From Oscillospiraceae bacterium (GTDB lineage Bacteria; Bacillota; Clostridia; Oscillospirales; Oscillospiraceae), in contig JAEETX010000010.1 in assembly GCA_016286665.1 (NCBI GenBank), forward strand, positions 1-51,741: a stretch of 51,741 bases of DNA, written 5' to 3'. The position numbers and the translations under genes were made by a program. Each line of letters begins with the position of its first letter. The stretch's first letter is position 1. Under the pieces are notes generated by a model. It made no database searches. It had not been told where the DNA came from and saw only the letters and a program-made list of their open reading frames with translations. Shown here piece after piece: positions 23,963-31,219 of the stretch.

Positions 23963-26608
23963 TTATTTCTTCCGCTTTTTCAGTACGGCGGCGAGGACCG
24001 CGCCGCCCAGGACCAGGACGCCCAGCGCCGCCGCCACCAGGGCGCCGGGGCCTTTTGCCCGGGGCGCGGGGTCCGGAGAATCCGTGGGTTCCGGGGTCTG
24101 CGGCGCTTCGGGCTGGGCCGTCTCCTCCGCCTGTTCCGCGGGGGCGGAGCTCTGCGGCGTTTCTTCGCCTTGGGACGGGGAACCGTCTCCCTGTCCCTCC
24201 GCCCTGCTCTCCATGACCGGAACGGGATCCGGGCCGCTGTCCAGCCAGGGGGCCACGGCCCGCAGGCCGCCGTAGTTGCGCTCCCAGCCGTCAAGGCCGT
24301 CGATCACGTCGGCGGCGAAGGGGTCGGTGTTCAGCAGTGCATCCGCCGCGGCGGACATGGGCGTGTCGTAAAAATACCAGTTGAGGTATTCCGCGATATA
24401 GGCGGTCTGCCAGGCCTCCGTGCCGTGGCCGCCGGAGCGGCGGAAGCAGAACTTCACATAGTCCTCCCCCCGGAAGCCCAGCCATTCATAGACGCTCTTT
24501 GCGATCTCCAGGCTCAGGGCGTCCCCCTGGGACTGGTCGGCGACGTCGTCCACGGTGTGCTCCAGGACGATGGCGCGGGGTCTTTCCGTCCCCTGCCGGG
24601 GCGTCAGCACCAGGGAAGCCACCAGCTCCTCCTGGTCGAAGGGCAGACGGCAGCCGTAGCCGTAGTCGCTGCCCTCCCGGGCATAGAAGCGCCCCGGCGT
24701 CAGGAAGCGGCGGAACAGCTCGATCGTCCTGCCGGGGTTGTGGCGCACGGAATCCGCCAGCAGCTCCCCGCCGGACAGGAGGCCCCAGGAATACCGGTTG
24801 CCCCCCTGGGGGTAATTCATATTATAGCGCCACACCGCCGGGCCCGTGGCCCCCGCCGCCGCGGGGATGCACACGTCGATGCGCTCGTCGAAGACGGCGG
24901 AGACGAAGGCATACTTCCCGTTGATGGAAAAGCCGCTCACCGCCAGCTTGCCGGGATCGATCAAATCCGCAGCTGCGCCCGCTGTGCCGATGGGGAGGTT
25001 CTCCGACGCCAGCTTTTCCAGGACGTCGACGCCGATGCTGCACCCCAGGGCCGCCAGCATTTCATTGGAAATCTCATGCAGGTCCCCGTTCCGGCGATAG
25101 GGGAAGAAGCTGCGCAGGGTCCCGGCGCGGCTGCGCCAGGGGTCGTTCCGGTCGTCGGTGGTGACGGAGGCGGGCACCTCCAGCACCGCGACGCCCCCCT
25201 GCAGCAGGCCGGCGCTGTCCGCCCCGAAGGAGAGGAGCACCGGGGCCGGGCGGTCCGTCTTTTCCGGCAGCGCTAGGGTGTATTCGATGGTTTCCGTCTT
25301 CTCCCCGTAGGCGACGGTCACGGGGATCACCCAGCCCGCGGGCTGGGTGACGAAGGTCGCCCAGTCGAAGCCGCCGTTCGTCCAGCGGATGGTCCCGATG
25401 GAAATGCCGTCCGGCATGGGGGGCTTATAGCCGTATTCATAGAATTGGGCCAGGTCCAGGATCTCCGAGCGGCGCGCCGCCCAGTCCTGCGGACCCGCGA
25501 CGGCCCTGCCGTCGAAGAATGCATAGATGTTGGGCAGGGTGGTCTCTGCCGGCAGGTCCATGGGATCGGGATACCGGGTATCCCCCCAGCGCAGGGCGGC
25601 CACCGCCGCCTCCAGGGCTTCCGACGCCTTGTTCACGGTCTCCCTGTCCCCGCTCTCCAGGGCGGCCTTCGCCGCCGCCGCGGCCTCATCCAGCCCTTCC
25701 TGGGTCTCCGGGGTCCAGACGCCCTTCACGAAGCTGGCGCTGTCCAGCCAGCGGAGGCGGGTGCGCAGCTTCCAGTCGTCATAGGGGAAGGGGTCCTGGC
25801 CGTTCCAGCCATCCAGCTCGATCTCCCCCCAGTCGGTGTTGTCGTCCTGGCTCCCGGCGGGCAGGCGGTCGTCCTCGTGGCTCCAGTAGACCCGGGCAGT
25901 GCGGGGGAGGCCGTCGGCGGGGCTGTCCCCGATCATCACGTCCAGGCCGATCAGCGTGCCGTTGACCTGCGCCGTGCCGAAAAGCTCCAGGCAGAGGAAG
26001 ACGTTGTAGCCGCCCCCGTCCTCATGCTCCCGTACCGCCCAGGCGGCGATGCGGTCGGAGTATTCCCGGTTCGTCTCCATGGCGTGGACGCTGGAGTGGT
26101 TGACGACCATGCCGTTGCGTTCATAGGTGAGCAGCCCTTCCCGGGTGACGGTGAACAGGCCGTCGTCATCCTCGAATTTGCCGCCCTTGTCGTTCCAGAA
26201 GTCCAGGGAGAATTCCACCCCGTCCTCGCTGCGGTAGGTGTCGGGGTCCGTTTTCTGGGTGAAGAAGTTATATCCCCCGCCGCTGCGTTCCCTGCCGGGG
26301 TTCGCCAGGCCGGAATAAGCGGGGGTGGCGTCCCGGACCGAGACCAGCAGATAGAGCCGCTCCCCGTCCCACAGAGCCCGGAGGGAACCCCGGGTGTCCG
26401 TCTGCGCGGGGGCGGCGGCGTCGCCCCGCTTGGCGTGTGCGATCTCGGAAGCCTCCGCCGAGGCCCAGGGCCCGCCGTCGGAGCCATCCACGGGGATGTG
26501 CTCCGAGGTAAAAGCGGCCTTCAGCCGCGCCGGGGCCGCCGCCGCGGCAGGCAGGCAGAATACCCCCAGCAGCAGAATGAAAGCCAGCAGCAGATTCAGC
26601 ATGCGCAT
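23963..26608 (-). CDS. surface-anchored CE15-like (glucuronoyl) esterase with CBM9-like domain
   Basis: The about 881-residue protein has a signal peptide (MRMLNLLLAFILLLGVFCLPAAAAA), a family-9-like carbohydrate-binding domain (about residues 25-245, SLRALWDGERLYLLVSVRDATP, DGVEFSLDFWND), a short helical linker, a CE15-type alpha/beta-hydrolase domain (about 345-790, LPNIYAFFDGRAVAGPQDWAARR, then ALGCSIGVDVLE, VSGFSINGKYAFVSAVFDERIDVCIP) and a Pro/Glu-rich stalk ending in a membrane span and KKRKK. CE15 enzymes split ester bonds between lignin and glucuronoxylan. The nucleophile motif is GFSINGK near residue 560 instead of the usual GCSRNGK: the Ser is kept but the oxyanion-linked Arg is Ile. 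The likely His is in GGHG near 760. Start is 26608 or 26602. Substrate is thus uncertain. Confidence 0.8.
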   Translation of the reverse strand: MRMLNLLLAFILLLGVFCLPAAAAAPARLKAAFTSEHIPVDGSDGGPWASAEASEIAHAKRGDAAAPAQTDTRGSLRALWDGERLYLLVSVRDATPAYSGLANPGRERSGGGYNFFTQKTDPDTYRSEDGVEFSLDFWNDKGGKFEDDDGLFTVTREGLLTYERNGMVVNHSSVHAMETNREYSDRIAAWAVREHEDGGGYNVFLCLELFGTAQVNGTLIGLDVMIGDSPADGLPRTARVYWSHEDDRLPAGSQDDNTDWGEIELDGWNGQDPFPYDDWKLRTRLRWLDSASFVKGVWTPETQEGLDEAAAAAKAALESGDRETVNKASEALEAAVAALRWGDTRYPDPMDLPAETTLPNIYAFFDGRAVAGPQDWAARRSEILDLAQFYEYGYKPPMPDGISIGTIRWTNGGFDWATFVTQPAGWVIPVTVAYGEKTETIEYTLALPEKTDRPAPVLLSFGADSAGLLQGGVAVLEVPASVTTDDRNDPWRSRAGTLRSFFPYRRNGDLHEISNEMLAALGCSIGVDVLEKLASENLPIGTAGAAADLIDPGKLAVSGFSINGKYAFVSAVFDERIDVCIPAAAGATGPAVWRYNMNYPQGGNRYSWGLLSGGELLADSVRHNPGRTIELFRRFLTPGRFYAREGSDYGYGCRLPFDQEELVASLVLTPRQGTERPRAIVLEHTVDDVADQSQGDALSLEIAKSVYEWLGFRGEDYVKFCFRRSGGHGTEAWQTAYIAEYLNWYFYDTPMSAAADALLNTDPFAADVIDGLDGWERNYGGLRAVAPWLDSGPDPVPVMESRAEGQGDGSPSQGEETPQSSAPAEQAEETAQPEAPQTPEPTDSPDPAPRAKGPGALVAAALGVLVLGGAVLAAVLKKRKK

Positions 26609-26669
26609 CTCCTTTCCTCCTTTGGGGGCGTGTTTTTTCGGGAACCCTGAGAACCGGTTTTCCGCATCG

Positions 26670-27557
26670 TCATTTCTCCCCCTCCTTTCCTCTGTTTTCC
26701 TCATATGCCCGTATCCCCGCCTCCGTATCCGGCTTGAGAATGAACTGCCGGAAGAAGAAATTCCCCGGAAGGATGTCCTGCCCGTGGAAGGGGATATCCC
26801 GGATGCGGCGCTTGGAGTGGATCTTCACCTCCATGCCCGCGGCCTCCTCCACCTCCGTCGGGATGGGTCTCCCCTCGGCGGCGTAGATTTTGCTTCCGCC
26901 GTTCATGCGAAAGCCCTTTTTCGCCATCATTTCCCCCATCTTCCCCGGCATCTCCTCCAGGGCCCCCGTGCAGTTCGCGTAGACCACCGGCACCCCGAAG
27001 GCGTCGGCATAGAGAGAGCAGCGCAGGTCCGTCTCCCGCCGTTCCTTCTGCTTCTTTTTGGGGTCGGCGGGGCAGGCGTGGGGAAAGAGGATCATGCTCA
27101 GGGCCAGGTCCTTCACATTGTCGTAAAAATGCTTCCGCCTTGCATCGTAGCAGATCGCGACCCCCACCAGGCCGAAGGGCGTCTGAATGGTGCTGCCGAA
27201 CTCTCCCCGCTTGAAGACGGCGGCCTCCCCCTCGGATTTCGTCACCGCGCCGCAGACCCCCGCGGGAGAGGCGATGAGATAGCGGTTGTAATAATCCCCG
27301 TCCTCCCGGTCCAGGTATCCCACGCCGATACAGGTGTTGTATTTCCCGGCGGTCTCCACGGCCCAGGCGGCGGTTTCCCGGCCTCCCTCGTCGGCATATT
27401 GCCAGATTTCCCGGCTCGCCATATAGCCGCAGAGGGCCAGCTCCGGCAGCACCACCAGTTCCGGGGCGGGCAGGCGGGCGATCAGTCCCTCGATGAAGGC
27501 TTTCCGTTTTTCGGCCCCCTTGGGGCCGTTGTCCAGGGTCAGCGCAAAAACTCTCAT
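26670..27557 (-). CDS. carbon-nitrogen hydrolase (nitrilase superfamily)
   Basis: The 295-residue protein has the Glu-Lys-Cys triad of the nitrilase superfamily: Glu39 in VVLPELALCGY, Lys107 in GAVTKSEGEA and Cys136 in GVAICYDAR. Such enzymes cut amide or nitrile C-N bonds in the cytoplasm. The substrate class cannot be assigned; the charged insert PKKKQKERRETDLR after the Cys is unusual. It starts 12 bases after the ASCH gene and precedes the CE15-like gene by 61 bases on the same strand, so the three probably share a transcript. Confidence 0.88.
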   Translation of the reverse strand: MRVFALTLDNGPKGAEKRKAFIEGLIARLPAPELVVLPELALCGYMASREIWQYADEGGRETAAWAVETAGKYNTCIGVGYLDREDGDYYNRYLIASPAGVCGAVTKSEGEAAVFKRGEFGSTIQTPFGLVGVAICYDARRKHFYDNVKDLALSMILFPHACPADPKKKQKERRETDLRCSLYADAFGVPVVYANCTGALEEMPGKMGEMMAKKGFRMNGGSKIYAAEGRPIPTEVEEAAGMEVKIHSKRRIRDIPFHGQDILPGNFFFRQFILKPDTEAGIRAYEENRGKEGEK

Positions 27558-27569
27558 ATCCCGACCACC

Positions 27570-28130
27570 TTACAGCACCGCCACCCGGATGGCCAGGACG
27601 CCCCAGCGGGCCTGCTCCTCCGGGGAATAATACTTGTCCATGTCCGCGCTGGAGGCGTCCTTTTCCTCCGCCGGGGAATAGCCCATCTCCGACAGGGGCA
27701 GGGCGGCATACAGCGCCCGGAAGGAGGGGAAGGGCAGCAGCTCCTTCACCTGCGCATAGAAGGCCTCGGCATCCTCCGAGACCCCTTCGAAGCGGATCAC
27801 GTCCCCCACCCGGATCTCCCGCCGTTTGGGGTCATTGAGCCGCAGCTCCAGGGTCTTCCGCCCGTCCTCCATGCGATCATAGGCCGGGTGCGTCAAGTGC
27901 ATGGCGTGCAGCCGGAGGTTCATCCAGATGCGCGGCTCCCCCTCCAGCGGCTCCACGGAGGCGATATCGCTGCGCCGGAAGATCCAGTGGTCCAGATTCA
28001 GGCTCTCCTCCGCCCAGCCGTATTCCGACGCGCAGTATTCCTCAGAATCGTAGACGGCCTCCCCTTCGAAGGTCTCCCCCCAGACGGTCCGGAGGCGCGT
28101 CTTCCTGTTGTCGAATTCCGACAGGTTCAC
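27570..28130 (-). CDS. ASCH-domain protein
   Basis: The 186-residue protein has an N-terminal barrel-like part (TVWGETFEGEAVYDSEEY, RRSDIASVEPL) and an ASCH domain (MNLRLHAMHLTHPAYDRMEDGRKTLELRLNDPKRREIRVGDVIRFEG). ASCH is a PUA-like fold thought to bind RNA or nucleotides; the pattern KTLELRLND-R--I--GD-I-F is characteristic. It begins with GTG at 28130, nine bases after an AAGGAAGGGG binding site, and has a clear promoter. It is the first gene of the minus-strand set with the nitrilase and CE15-like genes. The precise role is unknown. Confidence 0.85.
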   Translation of the reverse strand: MNLSEFDNRKTRLRTVWGETFEGEAVYDSEEYCASEYGWAEESLNLDHWIFRRSDIASVEPLEGEPRIWMNLRLHAMHLTHPAYDRMEDGRKTLELRLNDPKRREIRVGDVIRFEGVSEDAEAFYAQVKELLPFPSFRALYAALPLSEMGYSPAEEKDASSADMDKYYSPEEQARWGVLAIRVAVL

Positions 28131-28157
28131 CTTTCATCGCCCCTTCCTTCCGCTGTG

Positions 28158-28186
28158 ATCATACCACATCTTCGCCCGTTCTGCAA
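28158..28186 (-). promoter_or_regulatory. promoter of the ASCH-nitrilase-esterase genes
   Basis: Minus-strand TTGCAG (28181-28186), 17 bases and TATGAT (28158-28163) precede the GTG start at 28130 by about 28 bases. Confidence 0.7.
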
Positions 28187-28193
28187 AGCTCCC

Positions 28194-28222
28194 TTGACGC
28201 TTCCGGGATTCCCCGCTATAAT
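28194..28222 (+). promoter_or_regulatory. promoter of the EamA transporter gene
   Basis: TTGACG (28194-28199), a 17-base spacer and a perfect TATAAT (28217-28222). Its -35 box is only seven bases from the -35 box of the divergent ASCH promoter, so the two polymerases would compete. Confidence 0.85.
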
Positions 28223-28230
28223 ATGGAAAA

Positions 28231-28265
28231 ATCCCCGCGTCTTCCCGCGGGGATGCGTCTTTTTT
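28231..28265 (+). terminator. 5'-leader hairpin with T tract upstream of the EamA gene
   Basis: ATCCCCGCG (28231-28239) pairs with CGCGGGGAT (28246-28254) around a six-base loop and is followed by GCGTCTTTTTT. It begins at about the predicted transcription start, between the promoter and the gene it drives. It looks like an intrinsic terminator and might attenuate or protect the transcript. Confidence 0.6.
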
Positions 28266-28277
28266 CGAGGTCAACGC

Positions 28278-29159
28278 ATGAATCGATCCAAACCTGTCCT
28301 CAGCGTGCTGGCCGCCGGCGTGGCCTGGGGCGTCATCAGTCTCTTTGTCCGTGCCCTGTCCGCCGCGGGCCTGGGCTCCCTGCAGATCGCCTTTCTCCGG
28401 CTGGCCCTTTCCGCCCTGGTATTCTTCCCCTTCCTGGCCCTCCGGGACCGAAAGAAGCTGCGCATCCGGCTGCGGGATATCTGGATGTTCGCGGGCACGG
28501 GCATCGTCAGCCTGGTCTTCTTCTATGCGCTCTATTTCTATGCCACCATCCACAGCCAGGCCTCCGTGGCGGTGGTGCTGCTCTACACCTCCCCCGTCTT
28601 CGTGCTGCTCCTCTCCGCAGCGCTGTTCCGGGAGCGGATCACCTGCCGGAAGCTCCTGTGCCTGGGGATGACGGTGCTGGGCTGCGCCCTGGTGAGCGGC
28701 GTTTTCGGCGCAAGCTACCGGCTGACGGGGCGGGTGCTCCTGGCGGGGCTGGGCTCCGGCTTCTTCTACGCCCTCTACACCATCTTCGCCCGCGTCGCCC
28801 TCAAGCGCTACGATTCCATGACCGTCACCGCCTATACCTTCCTGCTGGGGGCCCTCGGCTCTCTGCTCCTGGGCAGACCCGGCGCTGCGATCGGCGTCCT
28901 GGCGGCGTCCCCCGGGCTGCTCCTGCCCCTGCTGGGCATCGGCGTCGTCAGCACGGTGCTGCCCTACGGCCTCTATACCTGGGGCCTGCAGCGCATGGAT
29001 TCCGGCCGGGCCGCCATTCTGGCGGCGGTGGAGCCCCTGGTGGGGGCGGTGCTGGGCATGGCCCTCTACGGCGAGCCCCACGACCCGGCAAAGCTGGCGG
29101 GTATCCTCCTGATCCTGGCCGCCATCCTCCTGCTGAACCGCCCGGAAAAGGAAAAATGA
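28278..29159 (+). CDS. EamA-family (DMT superfamily) transporter
   Basis: The 293-residue protein has ten predicted membrane spans in two EamA repeats. Sequences such as SVLAAGVAWGVISLFVRALSA, QIAFLRLALSALVFFPFLAL, ASVAVVLLYTSPVFVLLLSAALFRERIT and the second-half counterpart SGRAAILAAVEPLVGAVLGMALYGE are typical of drug/metabolite exporters. The start at 28278 marks the beginning of the homologous region and follows a strong promoter with a leader hairpin; the GAGG upstream gives a modest binding site. Members export amino acids or metabolites; the substrate here is not known. Confidence 0.92.
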   Translation: MNRSKPVLSVLAAGVAWGVISLFVRALSAAGLGSLQIAFLRLALSALVFFPFLALRDRKKLRIRLRDIWMFAGTGIVSLVFFYALYFYATIHSQASVAVVLLYTSPVFVLLLSAALFRERITCRKLLCLGMTVLGCALVSGVFGASYRLTGRVLLAGLGSGFFYALYTIFARVALKRYDSMTVTAYTFLLGALGSLLLGRPGAAIGVLAASPGLLLPLLGIGVVSTVLPYGLYTWGLQRMDSGRAAILAAVEPLVGAVLGMALYGEPHDPAKLAGILLILAAILLLNRPEKEK

Positions 29160-29175
29160 AGGGAATACCGACGAG

Positions 29176-29210
29176 CGGAGGGCGCTGCAAAATGCAGCGC
29201 CCTCCGTTTT
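29176..29210. terminator. bidirectional terminator at the left edge of the phage module
   Basis: A perfect 13-base-pair stem CGGAGGGCGCTGC with its complement and an AAAAT loop is followed by TTTT on the plus strand. It ends EamA transcription, and on the minus strand lies directly after the last phage gene. Its inner part GCGCTGCAAAATGCAGCGC matches the entry hairpin of the R-type repeats, without the array. Confidence 0.85.
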
Positions 29211-31218
29211 ACTGCCGCTCGTTCAAACCGGCGTCCCGCGCCATGGCATAGGCCCACCGGCGTTCCTGCTCGCTGAGCCGGCCCCCGTTCTCCTGAAGAT
29301 AGCGCTCCCATTCGCGCTGCTTCCAGCCCTGGGCGTCGGCGTATTCCGTCAGCTTCTGGGCCCACTCCCGGTCCGCCCGGCTGTCCAGGATGGCATCCCG
29401 CCGCGCCTGATAAGCCCGGCTGTAGTCCCGCTCCTCCTCGTTCCAGGCGCGCGCATAGTCTCTTTCCTCGTCGTATTTCGCGTCGCCCACGGCATCCCGG
29501 ACAAGGCCGTAGCGGAAATCCCGGTCTGCGTTCCACTGTTCCAGCCGGTCGCGGTAGCGGTCATATTCCCGGGAAGCGTAGTCGTCCAGCCGATCGGCGG
29601 CGTCCAAGCGGCGTCCGTACTGGTCCAGATACCGCTGATAGGCCGTCTGATCATAAGCGTTCAGTCGGTCCGCTGCGTCCAGCTGCCGCCCGTATGCATC
29701 CAGATACCGCTGATACGCGTTCTGGTCGTAGGCGTTCAGCCGGTCCGCCTCCGCGAGCTGCCGGTCGACCCGGTTCTGATACATGCCGTAGTCCTGCCGG
29801 CCGTACTGATTCAGCCGGTCGGCGAGCTGGAGGTCCCTGCCCTGCCGGTCCGCCCAGCGGTCATACGCGCGGTCGTCGAAGCCAGCGTATCGGTCGCTGG
29901 CGTCCAGCTGCTGCTGGTATTCCCGGAGATAGCGGTTATAGGCGTCGTCGTAGACCTGGGGCAGCCGGTCAGAAAGCTGGGAAGCGTAGTAGTCCCCCGC
30001 CTGGGTCGCGGCGGTGACGGCGTAGCTGCTGGGAACGCCGCCGGTCCTCAGCGCCGCCTGCCCCAGGGCCTCCCGGGCGGCCCGGTCCCCTTCCCGGCGG
30101 TACTGCTTCCGGAGGGCCTGCCACACCGGGTCCGCGTCGGGATCATAGTTCCAGCGCATGGCTTCCGCCCGCGCCAGAGCTTCGTCCCGCCGGGCCTGAT
30201 ACGCGCTTCCCTGCCAGTCCTCCCCCGCCCGCGCCAGGGCTTCATCCCGCCGGGCGTCGTAGGGCGACCCGGTATAGGGCTCCGCAGCATCCCGGAGAAG
30301 CTCGTCCCGACGGGCGCGGTAATCGCCGCCGTCGTAGCGCAGGCTCCCGGCGGCCTCCAGGGCCGCGTCCCGCCGCGCCTGGTAGCCGCTGCCGGTCCAC
30401 TCCATATCCCGGGCTCTGCGCAGGGCTTCGTCCCGCTGAAGCTCGTATGCCGGCTCCGGCTGCTCCGGGGCTTCGCCGTAGTCAACCCGGTCGAGGTAAT
30501 CCCGCCAGTCCTGCGGCGTCTGTGTCTGCCGCGCCTCCCCGGTCTCCCGGGTCGTTCCGGTCTCCCGGGGCGCGGGCGGGGTATGCACGGGCTGCTTCCC
30601 GTTTCCCGTGTTCCCCGGATCGCCGCCGGAGGGTCCTTCAGCGCCGTCCCGGTTTACCCGGGGAGACGCCTGCCGATACATCGCGGCGATGGCGGCCGGG
30701 TCCGCGCCGTTTCGCGCCGCATAGGCGATCCGGTCCATATCGTTGGCGATCCGCACCCCGCCGTTTTTGTCCCGGACATAACCGTGGCTCCAGAGCTCCT
30801 CATCCGTGGCCGCGTCGAAATCGTAGATGTTCCCGTTGGAGCTTTTGAAGGGTCCGTGGAGATATTGATCGACGGGGGACTTTTCATAGAAGTGCTTGAC
30901 GCCGTCCGCATCCGCCACCCACTGCGTCCCATCCGGAAGGATGCGGATCTTGCCTGTGTCGTTGCCGGCGGCCTTGTAGCCGGAGCCCCCCGTCACGGAC
31001 TTCGGCGTCTGCGCCGCCGGCGGCTGCGCCGGGGCGCTGCCCTCATAGCCGTAAGCCTTGTCCGGCGTTTCGCCGGATGCGCTGCCGGCGCTGCCTTCCG
31101 CGGTCCCCACCGCGGCGGCAGCCGTTCCAAGCCGGGCCTGCGAGGCGGCGCGCTTCCTGTCCTCGTCCATGATCGCCCTTTTGAAAAGCTCGCTGTTTAC
31201 CGTTTTCCTGCTTGCCAT
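29209..31218 (-). CDS. long repetitive phage protein, probable internal-virion or tail component
   Basis: The 669-residue, highly charged protein is mostly predicted helix. The N-terminal third is of low complexity (Ala/Gly/Pro/Thr), the middle holds about four 20-residue repeats of the form GS-Y-ARRDEALARA, and the C-terminal third holds 25-residue repeats built on DRLNAYDQ-AYQRYLD-YGR. The repeats are also visible in the DNA (75-base period near 29624-29775). It is the last gene of the module, after the large tail-like protein. In podoviruses such helical repeat proteins at the end of the tail genes are often ejected with DNA; this is inference. GGAGGAG lies five bases before the ATG and overlaps the end of the previous gene. 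Confidence 0.65.
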   Translation of the reverse strand: MASRKTVNSELFKRAIMDEDRKRAASQARLGTAAAAVGTAEGSAGSASGETPDKAYGYEGSAPAQPPAAQTPKSVTGGSGYKAAGNDTGKIRILPDGTQWVADADGVKHFYEKSPVDQYLHGPFKSSNGNIYDFDAATDEELWSHGYVRDKNGGVRIANDMDRIAYAARNGADPAAIAAMYRQASPRVNRDGAEGPSGGDPGNTGNGKQPVHTPPAPRETGTTRETGEARQTQTPQDWRDYLDRVDYGEAPEQPEPAYELQRDEALRRARDMEWTGSGYQARRDAALEAAGSLRYDGGDYRARRDELLRDAAEPYTGSPYDARRDEALARAGEDWQGSAYQARRDEALARAEAMRWNYDPDADPVWQALRKQYRREGDRAAREALGQAALRTGGVPSSYAVTAATQAGDYYASQLSDRLPQVYDDAYNRYLREYQQQLDASDRYAGFDDRAYDRWADRQGRDLQLADRLNQYGRQDYGMYQNRVDRQLAEADRLNAYDQNAYQRYLDAYGRQLDAADRLNAYDQTAYQRYLDQYGRRLDAADRLDDYASREYDRYRDRLEQWNADRDFRYGLVRDAVGDAKYDEERDYARAWNEEERDYSRAYQARRDAILDSRADREWAQKLTEYADAQGWKQREWERYLQENGGRLSEQERRWAYAMARDAGLNERQ

Positions 31219-31219
31219 G

